Notes: generated by a model from the sequence alone, not told the origin. A stretch of DNA of 64,000 nt from Doris montereyensis (GCA_037039925.1 JAXRKP010000097.1:227501-291500); one strand, 5' to 3'. Shown: positions 33,294 to 44,196, counted from the stretch's first letter. Translations and numbers: made by a program.

Positions 33294-34109
33294 TTTTTAT
33301 GAAGTCAAATTTTAAGTAGAATTTTTCCATATTAAGTTTATTACCATTACTATCTTTTATTTCAACTTTAACCGTCAATAACTTGTTCTCAGATTTTTTA
33401 TCGAATGATAAATTAGATTACTTGGTTTTTCGTTTATCTTACAACCTTCATGATAGAGCAAATAAACAAGAATGGAATTTAAATATATATTAATTGGATT
33501 ATTAAACGATAAATCAATTGGTTGATCTGATTCATATTTTTTGTGATGATTTAAAGATCCATAATCACCAATAAATCTAAGTAATTTACCAAATGTATTA
33601 GGATGTGCAAAATTGATCTCTATTCCTTTAAGTGTTATTAAAAAAGTGTTAGTGTTTGTTAATTCAATAAAGAAGGGTTTTCGAGCTCCATCCCTCCTTT
33701 CTGTTTTGACACCATCTAATTTATCTAATATTTTTTGTAGTGATTCTATGGTATAACACCCTTTCTTCTATTTCAAACAATTTCCAATCTCCTTCTTTAA
33801 ATCGATATTCAATAACATTATTAGTTTGATCAATATTAAATAATTCAAAAGAATGGAATTCAACTAACGCAGCCATACCATCTATTGGTTCGGGATTTTC
33901 TAGCCTGTTGAAAAAAACAATTGGTTCACTTTCTGTTGTCATTTCATTCAGTCTTTTTTTTATTTCATTATTGTGTGTTTTTAATTCATTTAAAATTCTA
34001 GAGTTTGTGTTATTTTTAATCTTTTAACAATTTCTTTACCTAAGTCATTATCTATAACTTTAATGGAGGTTTCATCATTATCTCTCATTCCAAATTTATG
34101 CACATTCAT
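33286..34109 (-). pseudogene. Penton/minor-capsid-type protein 2
   Basis: Starts at ATG 34109 in CATTAAAAATGA. A first frame (MNVHKFGMRDNDE...) gives way after about 35 codons to a helical segment, then to the 33942 frame with GMAALVEFHSFELFN and NNVIEYRFKEGDW. Two further frame changes follow to INFAHPNTFGKLL, YLNSILVYLLYHEGCKIN and a final KVEIKDSNGNKLN strand ending at 33286. The order (EFHSFELFN.D..NN.IEY, then NTF...LGF-like core, then a final K..D..GN.L strand) parallels the neighbouring 34119-34892 gene, so the two look paralogous. Assignment as a penton-like capsid component is inference. Confidence 0.6.
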
Positions 34110-34118
34110 TTTTAATGA

Positions 34119-34892
34119 TTATTTTTCATGTAAATGAAATCTAATTGTGATTTCTTCTCCTCTTAGATCTAATGGATTATCATTTTGATCAGTTATTTTA
34201 ATATAAAAATCTCTAATTGAATTTGTTGAAAGAGGTAAGTAAATAGGATTTGTTGGCTTTTGAATAATTTTATATCCTGGTGATACTTTTGGAAAGAATG
34301 AATAAATAACAGAGTCTTTAGATCCGTTTATAATCGAACCATTTACAACATTGCTATGAATGAAAATACTATTTATAGCTAATATATTAACAATGTTTTC
34401 AGATTCAATTATTCCACTTTTATATTCGTTTTCCGTAAAACCTAGAATCGTTTTTAATGAATTAATCTTTGAAAATTTAATTTTATATCCTGACCTAATA
34501 TCTAAGATAGATTTAAATGTATTTAAGTTTGCTATTAACTCGAATGCATCTTCCTCTCCATTTGTTTTTAACTGTCTTTGTATTTCTTTATTAAGACCTT
34601 GAAACTCATATGTACCAGTTGGTATTTATATTTTTTTAGTTTTACCTGTTTCCATGTTAACATATTCTATTATATTATTATAATTAGATATATTAGGAAA
34701 AGAATAATATGTTTCTAAGTCAACTAGAGACATTTCATATTGTTTATCAGGATCTAATTTTAAAGTTGGATTGAAAGTGGTTGTAAATTTAGACTTATTG
34801 TTACTTACAATTATCCGTTGATGTTCTTTTGATGATGTATTCTTTATCAATTGTCTTAATAGTTCATTATTTTCTTTCAGTAATGTTTCCAT
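34119..34892 (-). pseudogene. Penton/minor-capsid-type protein 1 with one in-frame stop
   Basis: One uninterrupted frame of 258 codons apart from TAA at 34626-34628 (codon 89). It starts in CGTTAAAAAATGG. Features are a coiled-coil head (LLKENNELLRQL), then KSKFTTTFNPTLKLDPDKQY and LVDLETYYSFPNISNYNN, then after the stop IPTGTYEFQ, INSLKTILGF, YSFFPKVSPGYKI, YLPLSTNSI and a final RGEEITIRFHLHEK strand. This is a well-known repeated gene in Polintons of hydra, spiders and insects. Its beta-rich fold suits a vertex or fibre protein (inference). The ATPase gene overlaps its start by 16 bases. Confidence 0.75.
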
Positions 34893-35663
34893 TTTTTAAC
34901 GATAGAATTTGGGTAGTAAAAGTCATCGATATTACACCTATATTTTCCATTATCAATATTCGATGTAGTATCAATAGTTAATAAGTTATATGATTTCTCC
35001 CAACAATAATTACAGAGTTTCTTAAATTCGACTATATCCATATCATGAGAAGCATGATCTTGATAAATATGATTTATGTTTTTGTCATCTTGTTTAAATA
35101 AACAATAAAATTAGAATTCTCACGTACTTTTTGTCTAGGTAGACGAAAATAATTCTGAGAAAGGTAAAAACAGTCAACATTTGAATGTCTTCCTCTCGTA
35201 TAATAATCATTACATTTGTTTTGCTTTTCTAGTAGAACATCATCGAATATCATAAGATTCTTATCTGTTGGATTTAAATCTTTTGGATCAATGCTATCAT
35301 TTCCATCTTCATAATATTCACACTTGATTGGATTGTTTGATTTTGGTATTTTTTTAATCAATTCATATGGATTAATATCTCTATCAATTATTGAATCTCT
35401 ATTATTAAATAAACTAAATATCGTTTCTTTGTTTAGGTTATTATCGAATCCACATTTCTTTATTTTATATTTTGGTTGAAAAGAGATTTACCATAAACGA
35501 TTAACTTATCATAATCTAGTGTGTATGGTTTTAATAATAAGTTTAATAATAGATTAGTTTTTCCACAACCTGATTTTCCGACTATTAATCCTCGAATGGA
35601 TTTAGGTAACATTGGTGAATTATTTCTTTTGATTTTTTCTTCCCAATCTAAATTGATATCCAC
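34877..35663 (-). pseudogene. Polinton packaging ATPase (FtsK/HerA type)
   Basis: First frame from GTG 35663 (possibly a mutated ATG): PMLPKSIRGLIVGKSGCGKT holds Walker A at about 35562-35592, then DYDKLIVYGKSLF. A frameshift near 35460 leads to a frame with LMIFDDVLLEKQNKC (Walker B), YYTRGRHSNVDCFYLSQNYF (sensor-like) and RLPRQKVRENSNF. A second frameshift near 35075 leads to the end IYQDHASHDM...DDFYYPN and a stop at 34877. These motifs define the Polinton/adintovirus genome-packaging ATPase. Length of about 260 residues is normal. It is the first gene of the right-hand minus cluster, reading inward from the terminal repeat. Confidence 0.88.
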
Positions 35664-35919
35664 TTTATTAAGATAAAGGTATACAACTGTTATTCACACA
35701 CCAAGACATACACACAAACTAGTTTACCAGACTCCACCTCACTCTATAAATATTCTTACTTCTCACAAATACTTTCTCGCCGTACCTCTTCCTTTCCCCC
35801 ATTTTTTCCTCTTCTCGTACGGCTATGAAATTTTTTTTTCTTGAGGGTGGATACTGGTAGGGGCGTTGAATTTTTTTCTTGAAGGTGGATACTGGTAGGG
35901 GCGTTGAATTTTTTTTTTT

Positions 35920-36030
35920 GCTGGTTGTTGGAGTATGAATGTTTTTTTCAGGGGTGTACTGGCGGGGATGTAAAAAATATTTATTTTTTACTTTGCTGGT
36001 TGGGGGACAGAAGTAATATACTATATTACT
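35920..36030 (-). repeat. Polinton right terminal inverted repeat
   Basis: Ends CTATATTACT at 36030. It pairs in order with the left repeat at 18946-19052. Just inside it (35820-35920) two direct units of about 46 bp (TGGATACTGGTAGGGGCGTT with T-runs) form a sub-repeat that is not identical to that on the left. 35664-35820 is non-coding and holds TATAAATA on the + strand at about 35746. Confidence 0.9.
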
Positions 36031-36036
36031 ACCGTG
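36031..36036. repeat. Polinton target-site duplication, right
   Basis: ACCGTG directly follows the CTATATTACT terminus and equals 18940-18945. Confidence 0.9.
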
Positions 36037-36886
36037 ACAGTACAATATCATGTGCTATTCACAATACTTATTATAGGAGCGTTAAGAAGCAGTTGCAGCC
36101 GTAGTAGTATGCGATGGATTCTTTAATTTTATTTTTTTGTTTCCCACCTTGATATTATCGATATGTCAAAAGTCAATTGCCAAACTTTGGCATGGACTAC
36201 TTTGCCTTCCATTTTCCTAATCTCCTTCACCCAGAGAGAGAAAAAATGGCTGAAGAGTTAGGTGGGGGGGGGGGGGGGGACTACAGCCAAGAAGCAAAAT
36301 ACTCAATATTGGACATATAATGTTCATACTTCACACATACAAAGGGTATCATGCTGTGATTGAGATGGAATAGTTTTTTTGTCGCTCGAATTTTTGGTTG
36401 CCATGGTAAAAGTGGCCATATTAGATTTTGCTTACGTTTTTCAAATCACTAAAAGTCAAAATACTACCAAGGAAAGTCAACCAAGTTTGAGATACAGGTA
36501 GCAAAGAGGACTGTCTTGGTTGTATTCGATCGGATTTTTGATATTTGATAAATCATCAATAACATCACTATCATCAATTATTTCCCAAATAGCCTCTTAT
36601 ACAAACTAGACGCACATATAAAAGAGTTATAGACCAAATTTGGTTCAAATCTAAGCGTAAGTTTTTGACTTTTAGCGAAAAGTATACCAAAAAAACATGT
36701 TTTGAGAAAAACGCAATTTTGTATTTCCGCAACTCAAAAAACTCAAAATTTCATTGCACAATGTCTATATTTATGCATGTTATGGATAGTATCTTATAAG
36801 GAGTATATTTGCCATATATTAAGGTAATACAATCACAAAATGATTACATTCTGAGGAGGAAAAGTCATGAGAATGAAGTATATAAT
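36037..36886 (+). other. Non-coding flank of the Polinton
   Basis: AT-rich sequence with a G-run at about 36263-36280. A GGTTGCCATGG-containing part (36395-36420) faintly resembles 43540-43570, so an old dispersed repeat is possible. No coding signal. Confidence 0.5.
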
Positions 36887-37246
36887 TCAACAGCGTAGAA
36901 GATCATCATTTGTCAAACGTTGGTAAACGGGCCAAACATGCTGATGCAGGCGGTTGTAATCCAGGGGCGTATGGATACGGAGCTTATGCTGACCAGGAAA
37001 TGTGCCCTGTGCGATGGCCTTCTTGTAGAAGCACCAGGAGTCGATGCCAGGCGGGCAGTACCGATGCTGAGGGTTGTCGTCCGTGGAGTAGCCATGGTAC
37101 AAGCTGGCAAAAATTGTTGTCTTCATGTCCTCAATGTTGCCGTGCCCACGAATAGCTCTGGCATAAAACTTACATAGCTTGCCTATGGCATTGCCGGTAA
37201 GGCTTCTGTGCTTCCTTCCACCGAGTGTTGTACCTTTGAATAACAA
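36887..37246 (-). pseudogene. Mutator-like transposase fragment
   Basis: A 119-codon minus-strand frame: TTLGGRKHRSLTGNAIGKL, then KFYARAIRGHGN, MKTTIFASLYHGYSTDDNPQ, HRYCPPGIDSWCFYKKA and an LRIHTPLDYNRLHQHVWPVY end. This matches the zinc-coordinating and C-terminal part of Mutator-like transposase domain proteins common in mollusc and other invertebrate genomes (K.LT...I..L...Y..AIR, then H..CP.G.DSWC). The frame begins at a possible intron boundary and stops after DLLRC, so it is a fragment or one exon. Neighbouring exons were not found. Confidence 0.68.
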
Positions 37247-38094
37247 TAAGCATAAAATAAATATTGAGCATACACGACTCGTCAGAAAACATTGTTTACA
37301 TAAGTAAACTGTTTTATATGAAACATTTCAAAACAGGCCTAACTAAAATCAGCAAATAAAAATAAAACGAGACAAAACTGAATATCAGTGAGTGCAGAAA
37401 ATGCGAATGTAGACAAATCAACTACGTACATTCAAAATTTTTTGTTAAAAACCCAAATGGTTTGAGGTTGATCATGTGCAGCTTATGTTTGTCAAATAAT
37501 TCAGGTGGTTGTCATTGTGTAATTGAAAATTTATAGTTAGCGTTTTGAGAAAGAGTTACATTTTTTTTCTTCGGTAGAAAATAGAAGTGAGGTTATGAAG
37601 CCCATGGATTCATTCTGTTTGTGCAAAAGGAACTAAATTTACAAACCTTTCTTGGAGCAGTCCTGAACTAAATTCCGCAAGGCTAACTCTAACATCTATT
37701 ACAGCCTATTTTTATTAAACATGACAGGGAATAATGCTGCAGTTGGCCCACAACTAATGAAGAGGAATGTGAAAGGCCTAATACTAATATATAGAAAACG
37801 TGTCAGGACTGAGAAATCTTCAGTGTGCCCAACCTTCATAAGCAATTTACAAGGAGACATATCTAGAAACAAATAAACACTCAACAATGCTGAACGAAAC
37901 TAATAGAGCCAATTGTGCAACGACCCCAATTCCCATCAACAGAGCAATCACAACAACAATATACAAAGGAAAAGACAAAAAGAAAGAAGAAAACGAAATA
38001 CAACTGCCTCACAACAATCAATATACAAAGGGAAAGAGAGAAAAGAGAAAGAAGAGAAAGAGAAAGAGATCGGGAGAGAGATAGAGATCAAATG
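37247..38094 (+). other. Non-coding stretch
   Basis: No gene recognised. It ends in an A/G-rich run leading into the microsatellite. Confidence 0.5.
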
Positions 38095-38196
<102 letters not shown>

Positions 38197-38946
38197 GATC
38201 AGGTAACATACAGAGGGGGGGGGGGGGTCCACTTGGCTACATGGTCAAGTGTTCAATAATAACGTGGCTGGCTGGGTCGAATATTATTTAGTAGAGTTTC
38301 AATGAACAGGATTAATTTTACTCCTAAAGGAATCATTTCCATCCTCACATCTAAATAAAATGATGGAACAATAATATTAATAGTATTAGCCTTATTAATA
38401 CATGGGGAAATGTCCAACGGCCTTTGGCTAATCTCATGACCAAGTCCAATGTGAATAGATAGCACATTCCCATGATAAAAGAAACAGGCCCCGAGGTTTA
38501 TTGCTTTCACAAGTGTGTATTGCCCTAGCTGCGGCAACGCACTATATCCCAGACCTAACACCTCTCCTCAGCTACATGTTTCGCATGCTTTTGAAAACTC
38601 CTCCCTACCCTATGTTTATAACTAGTATCACCCTCTCTTCTCTTTTATAAGGACACGAGGGACCATCGTTTTGTATTCTTGGCTGATGCCTTCCTACAGT
38701 TCAATAGTAATCCTCCTCACAAACAGCTCCCCCCCCCACCCCTTACGTAATCCAGTGGTTGTTCACATCGTCCCTCCACTTCCGCCTGAAAACCTCCCTC
38801 CTATTCCCAAGTCCTTTCTAATTCTAATCAGCCGGAAGAAAGCCTTGTACTTGTACTTGTCCAGATAAAAGCAGTTTCTGTACTGTGACCTCGCCTGTAT
38901 GCTGGCTCTGTATGTATTTTATCTGTATGGTTGGGTGCTGGGACTA

Positions 38947-39226
38947 CATATACCTGAGAGTTCCTAGGTTGGGTGTCATTGAATGACTCATAACAAGGTC
39001 AAGTGTGTTTCCGGCTATATGTGTTGCTGACATAACATGTTAGGTCAGATTGCATGCCTCGATGTTGTGTATGAAATTAGATGTATTTTTATCTGAATTA
39101 TCATTGACATGGGTGTTATAATCTCAAATAATATATGGGTTATTTGTTTTTGCAGAAATATCGATGATGTGATCTTGAAATTCATTTATAAACTTGGTAA
39201 AGGAGGCATTGTTTATCTTGGATGCC
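38947..39226 (-). pseudogene. LINE endonuclease fragment
   Basis: On the minus strand PPASKINNASFTKFINEF leads, past a stop, to THVNDNSDKNT, then FIHNIEACNLT and AGNTLDLVMSHS. This is the C-terminal half of the AP-type endonuclease of CR1-like LINEs (GDFN.HV then ...L.QHV..TH..G.TLDLV). Stops at about 39123 and near 39030 break it. It ends abruptly at about 39226, where a DNA polymerase-like frame on the other strand starts. Confidence 0.68.
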
Positions 39227-39407
39227 GGAGGGGAAGTTAAGATTTCTAGATTCATATAGATTTTTATCAAAAGGATTAGCAGGAATAGCGATGAATGACT
39301 TTCCAATATTATCTGAAGAATTCAATCAAAATAATGTTCTTGATGATTATCATTATGAAAATAATATTGATAATACTACAAACTATAGTGTAGAATTACT
39401 TAAATAG
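39226..39407 (+). pseudogene. PolB fragment (second Polinton-like scrap)
   Basis: About 60 AT-rich codons: KLRFLDSYRFLSKGLAGI, then NDFPILSEEF and an Asn/Asp-rich end to a TAG at 39405-39407. The FLDSYRFLS...L segment parallels the exonuclease III-side region of the PolB at 21600-21690 (FKDSCRFLLSSID). Codon use is like the Polinton and unlike the flanks. It is not an exact copy of the Polinton in this window, so it comes from another element. The match is short; confidence is moderate. Confidence 0.5.
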
Positions 39408-39454
39408 AAAGGATATTACAACATTGGTGACGAGAATAATCAACCCAAAGACGG

Positions 39455-40375
39455 AGAAGCCTGCCTCGCTGCCTGCCTTGCTGCCAAGCCTGCCTACCTG
39501 CTTGCTTGCTACCTGCCTTGCTGCCAAGCCTGCCTACCTGCCTTGCTGCCTACCCTACCAAGCCTGCCTCCTACCTGCCTTGCTTGCTACCTGCCTTGCT
39601 GCCAAGCCTGCCTACCTGCCTTGCTACCAAGCCTGCCTACCTGCCTTGCTACCAAGCCTGCCTACCTGCCTTGCTGCCAAGCCTGCCCTGCCAAGCCCTG
39701 CCTTGCTACCAAGCCTGCCTACCTGCCTACCTACCTTGCTGCCAAGCCTACCTGCCTTGCTGCCCAAGCCCGCCTGCCTTGCTGCCAAGCCTACCTACCT
39801 TGCTGCCAAGCTGCCTGCTGCCTTGCTACCAAGCAAGCCTGCCTGCCAAGCCTGCCCTGCTGCCTGCCTTGTCAAGCCTGCCCTGCTGCCTTGCCAAGCC
39901 TGCCCCTGCTGCCTGCCTTGCCAAGCCTGCCCGTTGCCAAGCCTGCCCGCTGCCTGCCTTGCCAAGCCTGCCCCGCTGCCTGCCAAGCCTGCCCCGCTGC
40001 CTGCCTGCCTGCCTGCCTGCCTTGCCAAGCCTGCTGCCTGCCTGCCTTGTCAAGCCTCTGCCTGCCTGCCAAGCCTGCCCGCTGTCTGCCTGCCTTGCCA
40101 AGCCTGCCTGCCTGCTGCCAAGCCTGCCTTGCTCAAGCCTGCCCCGCCAAGCCTGCCTGCCTTGCCTTGCCTTGCTGCCTGCCTGCCAAGCTGCCTGCCT
40201 GCCTTGCCAAGCCTGCCCCGCTGCCTGCCTTGTACCTGCCTGCCTTGCCAAGCCTGCCCCGCTGCCTGCCTTGTCAAGCCCTGCCTTGCCAAGCCTGCCC
40301 CTGCCTGCCTGCCTTGTCAACCGCCTGCCTTGTCAACTGCTTGCTGTCAGCCCTGCTTGCAGTAGTTGCAGCCTG
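39455..40375 (+). repeat. CTGCC-rich irregular minisatellite in the gypsy leader
   Basis: About 920 bp built from CTGCC, TTGC and AAGCCTGCC blocks of variable order. All three + frames and the minus frames are open for hundreds of codons (Ala/Leu/Pro/Cys-rich or Gly/Gln/Arg-rich), which is a composition effect. Confidence 0.92.
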
Positions 40376-40526
40376 CCCTACTTGTCAACCGGCCTCACTG
40401 CTACCTGCTAGACCTACCTGCCTTGCCAGCTTACCTGTTCTGCTGCTTGCTGTCTTCCCTGCCGTTGACCATCGCCAGCCGATCGTCTTACCCTGCCGAG
40501 ATTCGTACTAACCTCTACCAGCTGTG

Positions 40527-41423
40527 ATGGCTGCCCGATCCAACGACGAGTTGATCAAACTGTTGCGTGACCAACTGAAACAACAACGCCTTCAGACAGA
40601 AACCCTGATGGCTCTGGTGATGGAGAGGCCGAAACCAGCCGTGACCAACACCAAGTTCAATGAGTTTGACTCCAGTACGGAACTCTGGACGGACTATTGG
40701 GCACGGTTCCGAACATTTGTGAAGGCCAACTCAATCCCGGCAGACAGAACGTCGGAAATATTCTTGACAAATCAGTCTGGTGCCACCTACAAGCTACTGG
40801 CAAACTTGGCACGCCAGTCTGACCCGCCACGCGACGTCAATGACTTATCGATGGAGGAGATTGTGCAACATATGGCCGACAACTACAACCCAGAGCTATT
40901 TGTGGTCCGAGAACGGTACAAGTTCTGGACGAAGACGGAGAGGCGCCCACGCTCACGAGCTCGCCGCTAGAATCCGCCAGGAGGCGGCAACCTGCGATTT
41001 TGCTTCAATAAAGAACCCCTTGGATGAGGCGATGAGAACTCGGTTCGTTTGCTCCATCAGCAATGAATCGACTATCAAAGCCTTGTTCAAGGTGAAGGAC
41101 GATGAATTATCATTCAACCGAGCGATCCAGATTGCTGCCGAAGCTGAGGAAGCTGCAAAAGTTGCCAAGGAGACGACGGGAACGGCTGACGCAAAGGTCT
41201 TTAAGCTAGGACGAAAACCTTTAGACCTCTCTGCAATACTGAACCGTCAAATCCTGGGCCAACCAAGACCTTGCCACCACCAAGGGATCAACAGAGATCG
41301 TGTTACAGATGCAATGGGCCTCACTCACAGGACTCGTGCCGCATAGAGGAAACAGTGTGTGATTTCTGTGGTATCAAAGGCCACATTAAGAACGCCTGTC
41401 TCAAAAGAAGCGCCATCAGACTG
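40527..41423 (+). pseudogene. Gag of gypsy element 2 with two zinc knuckles
   Basis: Starts at ATG 40527 (MAARSNDELIKLLRDQLKQQ), continues with KFNEFDSSTELWTDYWARF as in gypsy gag capsid heads, and keeps this frame to 40970. The similarity moves to the 40780-41346 frame after about 40940 (HELAARIRQEAATCDF, then DEAMRTRFVC). It then enters a third frame for the knuckles CYRCNGPHSQDSC and CDFCGIKGHIKNAC (from 41301). At least two frameshifts. The second knuckle is a perfect CCHC; the first has three instead of four residues before His. Confidence 0.8.
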
Positions 41424-41504
41424 TGTCGGTGAGGCACGTAAAATCGGAGACACGCACAGCCAGGTGGAACACAGCTCAACCCCTGACTCAGATATGCTAT
41501 CTCA

Positions 41505-42150
41505 GGAAGACACCCGTTGTTTTTGAGGTGGACACTGGGTCTAGGGACAACTCCATCTCCCAGAGGACTTAGACCCGTCTAGGGAGACCGCCACTATCGC
41601 CATCAACCTGCCAATACCGGTGTGCTTCCGACAAAAAGCTAGCGGTGGTTGGTGTGGCTAAACTATCAACAACAATATCAAAGACTAAGAGGGCAGAGAT
41701 ATTGTTTGTGGTGACAAACGTCAACCTTAACCTCCTGGGCAGGACAGCGATCAACGATCTTCACATATCCGTGGACAATCTTATTGACAGAGGGTCCGAT
41801 GTCCACGAAATCGATGACGATTCATCTTTGCACAGGCGGACCCCATTACCTAGTGGCTCTAGCCCTGGTGAGCTACTCGACGGTCGTCAAATAAGAGCGA
41901 GGATAGACGTTATCCTCCCTAAAATGACAAACGCTACGGGCACTGACACTGGTAACACTCTAGTCTCAAAATTTAAAGGAAAACAGCCCCTGTTATGCCT
42001 TATCTTTTAAAAAGGGGGTGTAAAGACAAATGGATGGCAGCGACCATTATATCTTCTGTGGGCCGACGTTTGTTCGATGTAAGAGTGTTGTCGGATGGAC
42101 CTATATGGCGGAGACACGTGGACCAGCTACGCTCCCGCCAGGTGAATATG
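41505..42150 (+). pseudogene. Protease remnant fused to the 3' end of pol, gypsy element 2
   Basis: VVFEVDTGS at about 41516-41542 is the aspartic-protease active site (DTGS). LAVVGVAKLSTT and VVTNVNLNLLGRTAI (41640-41757) follow in another frame, as in retropepsins. At about 41860 the frame jumps to SPGELLDGRQIRARID, which belongs to the integrase C-terminal end, and then to LFDVRVLSDGPIWRRHVDQLR near 42070-42130. So a deletion removed reverse transcriptase to integrase core between about 41800 and 41860. Confidence 0.7.
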
Positions 42151-42314
42151 AAACATTAATGCTGTGATTCACTGGATTTAGATTGGACATTCAAACAGAC
42201 TTTGCTTTCTTGGTACCTAGTTTTCAGTGTTTTTCATTTCAGTGCATCATATCATATATATGGACAGGCTATTTATGCCTTCAGTTACTCTAGTGCCTTC
42301 AGGCTAAGGGGAGG

Positions 42315-42661
42315 TGTTGTGACGAATGACGTATATACGTATGTGTGATTATCTCCCTTTGCATATGTATTTATATTACTTGTCATAACTATGTTGCTCA
42401 TCCATGTCACCATATATATATATCCAATATATATCAGTGTCCAATGTATCCAATGTATAACATGTATATCCAATACCATAATATTATGATTACATGTTGT
42501 TATTTGTCCTCCTTCGATGTATTATCACTTGTGTAAGCAATAGTGGCCACCGTTGTAATATATCGAGTACAATCGTGCCATGTCATCAACGCAATAAAGA
42601 AGTAATTGTTCTGTACGTAAATCTTGGCCTTCCTTGTTCGTGATTTACCATAACCACAACA
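42315..42661 (+). repeat. 3' LTR of gypsy element 2 (347 bp)
   Basis: Begins TGTTGTGACG after the purine tract AAGGGGAGG and ends CCACAACA, giving a 7-bp terminal inverted repeat TGTTGTG/CACAACA. It contains CAATAAAG (about 42590), a likely polyadenylation signal. A diverged copy is at 48806-49256. Confidence 0.85.
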
Positions 42662-42685
42662 TTAATAATAATAAATAATAATAAT

Positions 42686-42759
<74 letters not shown>

Positions 42760-42870
42760 TATATATATAAGAATAATATATAAGAATAATATATAATATA
42801 ATAATAATAATAATAACAATAATATTAATAACAATAATAATGATAACAATAATAATAATAACCACAACAA
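42662..42870 (+). repeat. (AAT)n microsatellite directly at the LTR end
   Basis: AAT runs with interruptions follow the LTR without a gap. The same junction is present in the copy at 49261. Confidence 0.95.
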
Positions 42871-42917
42871 ACCCAACCTAAAAAGAAAAAGCATTTGCCT
42901 GGTTTGTCTATCCACAG

Positions 42918-43051
42918 GCGGCATCTTCCATCTGCAACCAAGTGACAAGATCCTGGTCCTTGTCAGTGCCGCGCTCATCAACATGAACGGTAAGGAGAGC
43001 AGCTTCCTAGGCCTGTTCATGACGGACGACAAACCGCAGCAGCAGTCCTAG
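42918..43051 (+). CDS. TNF-family-like ligand, last exon, copy 1
   Basis: Follows TTTGTCTATCCACAG. The split first codon is completed, then GIFHLQPSDKILVLVSA, then INMNGKESSFLGLFMTDD and TAG at 43049-43051. This resembles the last strands of the TNF homology domain (GG.F.L..GD.L.V..., then ..SFFG.F..). The family ligands are type II membrane cytokines forming trimers. Upstream exons were not found in the window, since a gypsy LTR and a microsatellite lie just before the acceptor. It may therefore be a detached exon or part of a gene with distant exons. Confidence 0.55.
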
Positions 43052-43856
43052 GATCATCATCATCATCAATATCATTATCAATATCATTATCAATATCATC
43101 ATTATCATGAGGGCTCAACAAAACCAGAACCATTTCCTGCGACAGACGTTATCATCAAAATGTTGAGTTTATTAATAACAGCTTATTGACATAATAGTAT
43201 TATAATAATAATGTTAAGCAATAGAAAGGGGGAAAAGAGGAACTACAGGAGATTTGTAGCATGTAAAACATGTAGCAATTTAATACTAATACTAATACAG
43301 AGAATAAAGAGCGAAGAAACAGGAATTATGTTCATATCAATATTGTTATTAACTGGAAAGGGACAAAATAAAATTTTACGTCATAACATCTTCTTGTCTT
43401 TATTTAAAATTCTTATCTAGTTTTAAGTGAGACTATATTATAACATATTATATAACTAATATCAGTCACCAGCATAATCGAAGGGTGCGAACTGACTCAC
43501 AACTGGGATTAAAAAAACACAATTTTTTTTTCTGACGCTTCCGGTTGCCATGGAACTGGCGGCAATCTTGGATTTTGCCCCCAAATTTGACCAACTTCTT
43601 CATTTTTATCGATTAGGCTTCTTATTTTCAATATTTTTCAAGATTTTTCTTTCATCAAATTTGTTTCAAAAACTTGAGGACAACCAAAAATATACCACAA
43701 AAAATTCAATTTTTCCAAAACTATAACAAATATCTAAAAAAATGATTATTTCTTTGTTTTCCCCCAGTCATCCATTTTCATGAAGATACGTTCAGAAATA
43801 AAATAAAAAAGTAAGAAATAATTGATACTTTGATTTAATGAATTTTTCAAAATAGC
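43052..43856 (+). other. Presumed 3' UTR and flank of the TNF-like exon
   Basis: TCA repeats (43050-43110), then AT-rich sequence nearly identical to 49650-50155 as far as about 43510. No other gene seen. Confidence 0.5.

Positions 43857-44196
<340 letters not shown>

Larger units (their letters stand above)
18946..36030 (+). mobile_element. Polinton/Maverick DNA transposon, 17,085 bp, decayed and carrying a nested gypsy element
   Basis: The termini read AGTAATATAG... and ...CTATATTACT, giving AG/CT ends, inverted repeats and the ACCGTG duplication. The interior is strongly AT-rich against its flanks. Gene content is diagnostic: protein-primed PolB, retroviral-type integrase, adenain-like protease, packaging ATPase, double jelly-roll capsid protein and minor virion-type genes. 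Without the gypsy insert the element is about 14.7 kb, within the family range. Gene blocks are zinc protein and PolB (+), major capsid, unknown and protease (-), PLA2-like to zinc-ribbons (+), and minor capsid-type to packaging ATPase (-). Adintovirus is an alternative name for animal elements of this gene set. Most genes have stops or frameshifts, so the copy should not be autonomous. Confidence 0.95.
39424..42661 (+). mobile_element. Gypsy/Ty3-type element 2, internally deleted, 5' LTR not found
   Basis: Begins with a primer-binding-site-like TTGGTGACGAGAATAA (about 39425), then a long CTGCC repeat leader, gag, a protease remnant, the very 3' end of pol and a 3' LTR. Reverse transcriptase, RNase H and the integrase core are gone. 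The sequence before the primer site does not match the 3' LTR, so the 5' LTR is lost or the head comes from a different junction. Confidence 0.8.

Noticed and set aside
18946..36030. Infection by a free virus or bacterial contamination in the assembly
   Set aside because: Terminal duplication, a nested host-type gypsy element and decayed genes show an old chromosomal insertion.
39424..40511. Three overlapping frames of 300+ codons rich in Ala, Leu, Pro and Cys
   Set aside because: The CTGCC composition leaves few stop codons in any frame or strand; no domain is visible.
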